Positions 8,053 through 11,525 of a stretch of DNA of 11,525 bases are shown piece by piece. The DNA lies in NCBI RefSeq assembly GCF_937876455.1, contig NZ_CALFIG010000081.1, forward strand, positions 1 through 11,525, in the 5' to 3' direction. Position numbers and translations under genes: made by a program. The stretch comes from an uncultured Flavobacterium sp. GTDB taxonomy: Bacteria; Bacteroidota; Bacteroidia; Flavobacteriales; Flavobacteriaceae. The notes beneath the pieces are model-generated. The model was not told the origin of the DNA, made no database searches, and worked only from the letters and a program-made list of their open reading frames with translations. Numbering within the stretch: the first letter of the stretch is position 1; every line of letters begins with the position of its first letter.

Positions 8053-8343
8053 TAAATGGTTTTTCATATCCATCATTCCATGTAAGATTCTAACAACTTC
8101 AATTTCTTTTTCTGCTACTATTCTATAAAAAATTACGTGTTGTCCGGTTTTAAACCCTAAGACATTTTTTTCAACCACTTCATATGATTTACCTTGATTT
8201 GGTTTATTGGCTAATTCTTGGCAAGAATCGATTAGTAAAGAATAATAGATCTCAGCTTGGTTTTCTGACCAAGTATTAACGGTATAATTCCAAATTTCTC
8301 CTAAATCTTCAACGGCTTTGTTAGTGAAGTAAAACTTAGCCAT
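8050..8343 (-). CDS. parE: RelE/ParE-family toxin of a type II toxin-antitoxin pair
   Basis: A 97-residue protein with the whole ParE pattern: FTNKAVEDLGEIWNYT (6-21), WSENQAEIYYSLL (25-37), CQELANKPNQGKSY (41-54), GQHVIFYRI (67-75) and the C-terminal VVRILHGMMD (83-92). ParE toxins poison DNA gyrase, whereas RelE relatives cleave mRNA on the ribosome; the sequence favours the ParE branch but cannot settle the target. In relatives I expect ILHxRMD near the end; here the Arg is a Met (Met91), a possible change in activity. The start overlaps the antitoxin stop as TAATG, so translation is coupled. The stop codon lies inside the flanking repeat element, unusually close to it. Confidence 0.87.
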   Translation of the reverse strand: MAKFYFTNKAVEDLGEIWNYTVNTWSENQAEIYYSLLIDSCQELANKPNQGKSYEVVEKNVLGFKTGQHVIFYRIVAEKEIEVVRILHGMMDMKNHL

Positions 8344-8585
8344 TACTTTTTTCTTGATTTTAGCGTTTCTAAGTGTTTTTTGGGATCAAAGTCAACAGCT
8401 CGACCACTTTCAATTCCTTCACGTATTGCATTACGTAAAATGATTATGCGGTTTTCTTCTTCTTCTAAAAGTCTAAGGCCAGCGCGTACTACTTCACTTG
8501 CGTTATTGAAACGACCTTTTGAAACCGTTGATTCGATAAAACTTTCAAAATGACTTCCTAAAGATATGGATGTGTTTCTGCCCAT
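8343..8585 (-). CDS. parD: ParD-family ribbon-helix-helix antitoxin
   Basis: An 80-residue antitoxin. The N-terminus MGRNTSISLGSHFESFIE is the DNA-binding strand and first helix of a ribbon-helix-helix fold. GRFNNASEVVRAGLRLLEEEE (24-44) is the second helix and the conserved ParD core. The charged C-terminal tail (GRAVDFDPKKHLETL) is the part expected to bind and mask the toxin. The frame is open further upstream to an ATG at 8633, but the start at 8585 is chosen because it begins with family sequence and because the operon promoter and operator palindrome lie between the two possible starts. ParD normally represses its own operon with ParE as co-repressor; the operator next to it fits that. 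Confidence 0.88.
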   Translation of the reverse strand: MGRNTSISLGSHFESFIESTVSKGRFNNASEVVRAGLRLLEEEENRIIILRNAIREGIESGRAVDFDPKKHLETLKSRKK

Positions 8586-8603
8586 GATTACAACATTTTT
8601 TTG

Positions 8604-8634
8604 TAAAGTTACCAAAATTTGGTAATTAAGCAAA
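8604..8634 (-). promoter_or_regulatory. Promoter and overlapping palindromic operator of the toxin-antitoxin operon
   Basis: On the minus strand TTTG (8634-8631), exactly 19 bases, then TAACTTTA (8611-8604), 7 of 8 to TAnnTTTG. Between and overlapping these lies a perfect palindrome at 8609-8625: arms TTACCAAA and TTTGGTAA around one base. A dimeric repressor bound there would cover the promoter core, as expected for ParD autoregulation. The leader to the ATG at 8585 would be about 12 bases. Confidence 0.65.
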
Positions 8635-8668
8635 TGGTTTTAAGAAAATCTGAGTAATACATCTTTAA

Positions 8669-8773
8669 GGTTTGCGAATTGGCGCAGTAACAATTTCTGA
8701 CTAAGATACTATTTCTTGCGAAACGAGAATGTGAATTTACTACAAAATTCGCAATTGCGCGAAACCGCTGTTA
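8669..8773 (-). repeat. Second structured inverted-repeat element, upstream of the antitoxin
   Basis: About 105 bases with imperfectly inverted ends: GGTTTGCGAATTGGCGC at 8669-8685 against GCAATTGCGCGAAACC at 8751-8766. A further internal inverted pair is TTGCGAA (8717-8723) and TTCGCAA (8748-8754). Its right end carries the sequence CGAAACCGCTGTTA (8760-8773), identical to 8039-8052 at the right end of the element beyond the toxin gene, in the same orientation. The left end lacks a clear TAAC box, so its left limit is uncertain. With the first element it brackets the toxin-antitoxin genes as a unit of 721 bases. Confidence 0.42.
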
Positions 8774-8878
8774 GCTCAACTATATATGCTAGTCTACTAC
8801 TTTGCTTCAAAAGTACCGTATTTGTTGATTTTTTTAATTTTTTTAATTTAAAATAAAGCAAAGAAAAGCATTAAAATG

Positions 8879-8910
8879 TTTGTTTTGTTGTACCAAATGT
8901 TGTACTCTTG
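8879..8910 (+). promoter_or_regulatory. Candidate integrase promoter embedded in TGTTGTAC repeats
   Basis: TTTG (8879-8882), 20 bases, then TACTCTTG (8903-8910), 7 of 8 to TAnnTTTG. Two direct TGTTGTAC copies overlap it, suggesting control by a repressor or by the recombinase. It would give a leader of about 90 bases before the ATG at 9008. Confidence 0.38.
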
Positions 8911-8990
8911 TATCCCGTTGCACTCAATTGCAATCCTTCTGTTTTAAAGGGTTTCACTTGTTTGCTTCCTTTTACAAATATAGTACAACA
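8886..8990. repeat. Three exact TGTTGTAC octamers (two direct, one inverted) before the integrase
   Basis: TGTTGTAC occurs at 8886-8893 and 8898-8905, 12 bases apart start to start, with a degenerate third unit TCTTGTAT at 8906-8913. The exact inverted copy GTACAACA is at 8983-8990, just before the integrase start. Repeats of this kind near a tyrosine recombinase gene can be arm-type binding sites or operators; which one cannot be told from sequence. Confidence 0.55.
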
Positions 8991-9007
8991 ATTCCTTTTT
9001 TCATAAA

Positions 9008-10225
9008 ATGGCATCAATTAAACTGATTTTAAGAACGCATCAAGCCGACCAAACGGGTCATTCTCCTTTGTATATAAGGGTTATTAAAGATAGAAAAACT
9101 AAATTTATTTCAGTCGGTTTAAAGTTGAAAGAAACCGAATGGGACGAAGTTAAACAGCGGGTAAAGAAAAACCATCCTAATAGTGCAAGAATGAATGCTT
9201 CCATTTCCCAAAAGGTAGCTGATGCAGAAGCACAGGTTGCCGATTTGGAAAGAAAGGTAAAATCAGTTTCGGTTAAAAAACTAAAAGAAGCCATAAAAGG
9301 AAAAGAAGTGCCAAACTTTTTCGAGTACGCTTACAGACGTTGCGAAAGAATCAGAGGAAATGTTTCCATTGCAACCTATAAAAACTATCTCGTCTATTTA
9401 GAGAAGTTTGAAAAATGGGTTGGGACAAAAGATATTTACTTTGATGATATTACGGTTTCCGTTTTAATGGATTATATGGCTTATATGGGAAACACTCTAA
9501 AGAACGGTGCAACTACCCAAAGATATTCCATAATGATTTTAGCTATTATGTTCAAGGAAGCCATAAAAGAAGATATTATTCCCGAATTTATGTACCCTTT
9601 TAGTAAGCTAACCTTAAAAAAGGATACTGGCAAAAGATTGTTTTTAAAGAAAGACCAAATACAGTCCATGATTGATTTTAAAGCCCAAGAGGGAAGTTTA
9701 AGTTGTATTTACAGGGATATGTTTATTTTTTCGATTTATGCCGGAGGATTGCGCTTTAGTGATGTTTTAGAAATCCAAAACAAACACTTCATAGAATCGG
9801 AACAGCGAATAAAAAAGATTATTAATAAAACAGGAAGACTGCACCAGTTTAAAATCGGTCAAGTTGCATTGGATATAATCAAGAAATACCAAAAACCAAA
9901 TCCATCACCTGACGACTTTATTTTTCCAATTGTCAAAAACCCTGCTTTATTTTTAAAGAACAAGGAGTATCGATATGAAATAACTGAAAAAGCCAATAAG
10001 TCGGCAAATTTTCAGATACAGAAAATTGCAAAAGCTTTGGAGTTACCAATACACGTTTCTTTTCATTTAAGCCGTCACAGTTTTGCTACTAACGCACTTA
10101 ATAATGGAATGCGAATTGAACACGTTTCAAAGCTGATGGACCACCAAGATATTAGAACTACACAGATATACGCCAAAATCATCAATGAAGAACTTGATAA
10201 GGCTGTTGAAGAGTTTATCTATTAA
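9008..10225 (+). CDS. Tyrosine site-specific recombinase (integrase) of a Bacteroidota mobile element
   Basis: A 405-residue phage-integrase-family recombinase, which cuts and rejoins DNA through a phosphotyrosine link. Three domains are visible: an arm-type DNA-binding domain (about 1-60, with LILRTHQADQTGHSPLYIRV) followed by a charged, coiled stretch (61-100); a SAM-like core-binding domain (about 103-200); and the catalytic domain (about 210-400). All catalytic residues are present: Arg249 (GGLRFSD), Lys274 (NKTGR), His353 and Arg356 (FHLSRHSFA), His379 (LMDHQD) and the nucleophile Tyr388 (TTQIYAKI). The length and layout are those of integrases of Bacteroidota conjugative or mobilisable elements rather than XerC/D or integron IntI, since there is an arm domain and no IntI-type insert is apparent. 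It probably moves the element that begins here and continues past the right edge. The ATG at 9008 starts directly with arm-domain sequence. Confidence 0.93.
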   Translation: MASIKLILRTHQADQTGHSPLYIRVIKDRKTKFISVGLKLKETEWDEVKQRVKKNHPNSARMNASISQKVADAEAQVADLERKVKSVSVKKLKEAIKGKEVPNFFEYAYRRCERIRGNVSIATYKNYLVYLEKFEKWVGTKDIYFDDITVSVLMDYMAYMGNTLKNGATTQRYSIMILAIMFKEAIKEDIIPEFMYPFSKLTLKKDTGKRLFLKKDQIQSMIDFKAQEGSLSCIYRDMFIFSIYAGGLRFSDVLEIQNKHFIESEQRIKKIINKTGRLHQFKIGQVALDIIKKYQKPNPSPDDFIFPIVKNPALFLKNKEYRYEITEKANKSANFQIQKIAKALELPIHVSFHLSRHSFATNALNNGMRIEHVSKLMDHQDIRTTQIYAKIINEELDKAVEEFIY

Positions 10226-10228
10226 ATC

Positions 10229-10247
10229 ATTGCAATGGTATTGCAAT
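10229..10247. repeat. Tandem pair of ATTGCAAT palindromes after the integrase stop
   Basis: Exact copies at 10229-10236 and 10240-10247, 11 bases start to start, about one helical turn. A 7 of 8 copy (ATTGCAAG) follows at 10261-10268. The same octamer also occurs at 8927, 10682, 10693, 10847, 10870, 10892 and 11363 (first base of each). The spacing puts both copies on one DNA face, as for cooperative protein binding. Confidence 0.6.
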
Positions 10248-10294
10248 GAAAATTGACAGAATTGCAAGGGGCAAAAATCTATCCTACTTAATTG

Positions 10295-10324
10295 GAATTG
10301 AAATACACTTTAATATTTCAGTTC
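10295..10324. repeat. Hairpin after the integrase gene, possible terminator
   Basis: Arms GAATTGAAATA (10295-10305) and TATTTCAGTTC (10314-10324) pair over 11 bases with one G-T pair and an 8-base loop. It lies 70 bases past the integrase stop. It is AT-rich and lacks a following T-run, so a role as intrinsic terminator is uncertain. Confidence 0.35.
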
Positions 10325-10349
10325 ACTCTTTAATCACAAAATTTAAAAT

Positions 10350-10398
10350 CAAATAAAAACTATTTCCGAGAGGTCTTATGACGTCTCGGATTTATTTG
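10350..10398. repeat. Nested inverted repeat, possible terminator or protein-binding site
   Basis: The inner stem CCGAGAGGTC (10366-10375), loop TTAT, GACGTCTCGG (10380-10389) pairs at 9 of 10 positions. It is enclosed by a second exact pair, CAAATAAA (10350-10357) and TTTATTTG (10391-10398). The GC-rich core with A-rich left and T-rich right flanks fits a bidirectional intrinsic terminator, but the nested symmetry also fits a transfer or replication site. Confidence 0.5.
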
Positions 10399-10641
10399 CA
10401 TTGTCAAAATCTTGATAATTGCGCCCAATTGCCTTGTATTTCAGGGCTTTGCTTCGATATTTTTTTTGCTTTTCTGGGCTTTGTATTTGAACTTTGTAGA
10501 AGAGCAGTACTGCCTTTTTGGAGAAAAAATAAAAGCGAATTAAATCCTGTTTATCTCTTCCAAGTCATTACAGTTTGTTATTCAAAAGTAAGTTATCAAA
10601 CTAAAAATACATACTGGCAAATTGCCTAAACTCCCTTGACA

Positions 10642-10665
10642 CAATGGCGCACTAATGCGCCATTG
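10642..10665. repeat. Perfect 10-base-pair hairpin with CTAA loop
   Basis: CAATGGCGCA (10642-10651), loop CTAA, TGCGCCATTG (10656-10665), with no mismatch. No T-run follows in either direction, which argues against a simple terminator. It sits 17 bases before the second ATTGCAAT pair and 76 bases before the next gene. Confidence 0.55.
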
Positions 10666-10681
10666 CTAAAGGTTACAAGAC

Positions 10682-10700
10682 ATTGCAATGAAATTGCAAT
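10682..10700. repeat. Tandem pair of ATTGCAAT palindromes before the winged-helix gene
   Basis: Exact copies at 10682-10689 and 10693-10700, with the same 11-base period as the pair at 10229. A near copy, AATGCAAT, is at 10714-10721. They lie 42-60 bases before the ATG at 10742, where an operator or a replication iteron would be expected. Confidence 0.6.
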
Positions 10701-10741
10701 TGGAATAAAAAGCAATGCAATAGAAATTAGAGTTACAAATT

Positions 10742-11525
10742 ATGACAAGAAACGACAATCAAAAGCTAGATAGCAGGGTTTTCTCTTTAGCTTCCAATCT
10801 TTTTGGTATTGGGGAGAACCCAATAAAAGAAGAGTCTAAACAGCCTATTGCAATGGATGTGAATAAACCATTGCAATTGTCGGATAGAATCATTGCAATT
10901 TACCCGGCAATCATTGAAGAAGCTTTTTCCAGTACAATGGATAATTACCGTAAGTATATTGCCAGTTACAATTTCAAGACCCAAGCGGAAAACGAACTGA
11001 TACAAATGCATAACAAGAGTGTTGTAGAGTTCTGTCAAGAGAACAAACTTTCTGAGGTGCAAGTTGAATTAAAAAGGTTATTTCTGCTTCACAATGAAAA
11101 GCTTACCAATCCAAGAGCCTACAACCAAGCAGTTGAAGAGTTCTGCAATGACTATGGACTGATTGTTGAGAAAAAGAAAATCCAAACAGTAAAATATGCT
11201 ACTGAAGTAGTATTTCAAAATCTGTTGCATTTGTATAACTCCCAATTGATGAAACGCAATGAGAAGTTTATCAAAGGCGGTATTACATCTAAGCGACCAA
11301 TTGAAGAGTTTAAAATCAATTCCTTTCTAGTTACCCAGCTAAAGCGAAATGAGGTTAGCAGTATTGCAATATGTTCTAAAACTGTTCGTAATCACAGAAA
11401 GCGTTTAGAAGAGGCAGGAGTGTTTGTGGAATATCATTTTGCAGGGAGAAACAGACCTGTTGAACTACACATAAATCCTGAAATTCTCGTGATTTTGGAT
11501 GTTTATACTTCAAAAATAAAACGCT
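10742..11525 (+). CDS. Unrecognised mobile-element protein with probable winged-helix domain, 3' end cut by window edge
   Basis: An open frame of 261 codons from ATG 10742 (MTRNDNQKLD) to the right edge with no stop; the last base begins an incomplete codon. I do not recognise the family. Residues 1-60 are low in structure. About 60-180 is predicted mostly helical and charged. About 188-245 looks like a winged helix: EEFKINSFLVTQLKRNE, then the recognition-helix-like SKTVRNHRKRLEEAG (212-226) and a wing FVEYHFAGRNRPVELHI. Such domains serve in replication initiators, excision factors and regulators of integrative elements. Position just after the integrase and its structured control region supports an element-specific DNA-binding role; this is inference. 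Four ATTGCAAT copies lie inside the gene, three in one reading frame and one in another, so the motif is not simply a repeated peptide. Confidence 0.7.
   Translation, partial: MTRNDNQKLDSRVFSLASNLFGIGENPIKEESKQPIAMDVNKPLQLSDRIIAIYPAIIEEAFSSTMDNYRKYIASYNFKTQAENELIQMHNKSVVEFCQENKLSEVQVELKRLFLLHNEKLTNPRAYNQAVEEFCNDYGLIVEKKKIQTVKYATEVVFQNLLHLYNSQLMKRNEKFIKGGITSKRPIEEFKINSFLVTQLKRNEVSSIAICSKTVRNHRKRLEEAGVFVEYHFAGRNRPVELHINPEILVILDVYTSKIKR

Larger units (their letters stand above)
8774..9007 (+). other. Integrase upstream region; likely site of the mobile-element end
   Basis: This gap between the toxin-antitoxin unit and the integrase has no convincing gene. It holds an inverted pair CTTTGCTT (8800-8807) and AAGCAAAG (8856-8863) around a run of T-rich, then A-rich DNA. 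It also holds the TGTTGTAC repeats, an ATTGCAAT copy (8927-8934) and the candidate integrase promoter, described separately. The end (attL or attR) of the integrative element is expected here or beyond the window, but no duplicated core could be identified and no tRNA gene is present to mark a target. Confidence 0.4.
10226..10741. other. 516-base structured non-coding region of the mobile element
   Basis: No convincing gene lies between the integrase stop and the next ATG. An open frame at 10378-10629 would give an 83-residue Cys/Phe-rich peptide but starts inside a hairpin and has no recognisable domain. The region has, in order, a pair of ATTGCAAT palindromes right after the integrase stop, a hairpin at 10295-10324, a nested hairpin at 10350-10398, a T-rich stretch, a perfect hairpin at 10642-10665, and a second ATTGCAAT pair. 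This density of symmetry suggests a control region, an origin of transfer or replication, or a structured RNA. Confidence 0.5.

Noticed and set aside
8586..8633. Upstream ATG at 8633 for the antitoxin
   Set aside because: The added 16 residues would be encoded by the operon's promoter and operator, so the transcript could not contain them.
8774..9007. A tRNA gene or tRNA fragment as integration target
   Set aside because: No T-arm sequence or cloverleaf pairing was visible in this region, nor anywhere else I looked in the window.
10378..10629. Plus-strand open frame of 83 codons rich in Cys and Phe
   Set aside because: It starts within the nested hairpin at 10350-10398, has no recognisable domain or good start context, and its composition looks like translated T-rich non-coding DNA.
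10787..11062. Minus-strand open frame opposite the winged-helix gene
   Set aside because: The plus-strand frame is open for 261 codons with a coherent domain, and the antisense frame shows no recognisable features.
8927..11370. ATTGCAAT copies as a CRISPR array
   Set aside because: The repeat unit is only 8 bases, spacing is irregular, several copies lie in a coding frame, and no Cas genes are present.

Overview
The window looks like a chromosomal accessory region of a member of the Flavobacteriia (Bacteroidota), probably Flavobacterium or a close relative. Three things point there: AT-rich DNA, a surface protein entering a type B (gliding-motility-associated) type IX secretion sorting domain, and promoter-like sites of the Bacteroidota form TTTG-N19/20-TAnnTTTG. 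No tRNA, rRNA or CRISPR array was seen.

Layout. (1) 1-1561, minus strand: the N-terminal 520 codons of a large secreted surface protein, cut by the left window edge. (2) 1631-6147, plus strand: a tight four-gene operon for a surface glycan, with a GNAT/FemAB-like acyltransferase, a PLP-dependent sugar aminotransferase of the DegT/FdtB type, a GT-A glycosyltransferase and a Wzx-type flippase. Junctions are a 2-base gap, a 13-base overlap and a 1-base gap. (3) 6137-7857, minus strand: a GT-B (GT4-like) glycosyltransferase that overlaps the flippase gene tail to tail, and upstream of it a lipoprotein methionine-R-sulfoxide reductase (msrB). (4) 7934-8773: a ParDE-type toxin-antitoxin pair on the minus strand, bracketed by two structured imperfect inverted-repeat elements that end in the same 14-base sequence. 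The arrangement recalls an integron cassette with attC-like sites. (5) About 8774-11525: the start of a mobile element, with a tyrosine recombinase (9008-10225), a 516-base non-coding region rich in hairpins, and a partial gene for an unrecognised protein with a likely winged-helix domain.

How it fits together. The operon would make an amino-deoxy-sugar, possibly acylate it, transfer sugars on the cytoplasmic face and flip the lipid-linked product. The genes for the dTDP-keto-sugar precursor must lie elsewhere. The toxin-antitoxin cassette and the integrase element are separate mobile or stabilising additions beside it.

The most unusual signal is the palindrome ATTGCAAT. I find nine exact copies between 8927 and 11370, and none by eye in the first 8.9 kb. 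Two pairs have the same 11-base period. They cluster around hairpins and inside the downstream gene, which suggests iterons or operators of the mobile element.
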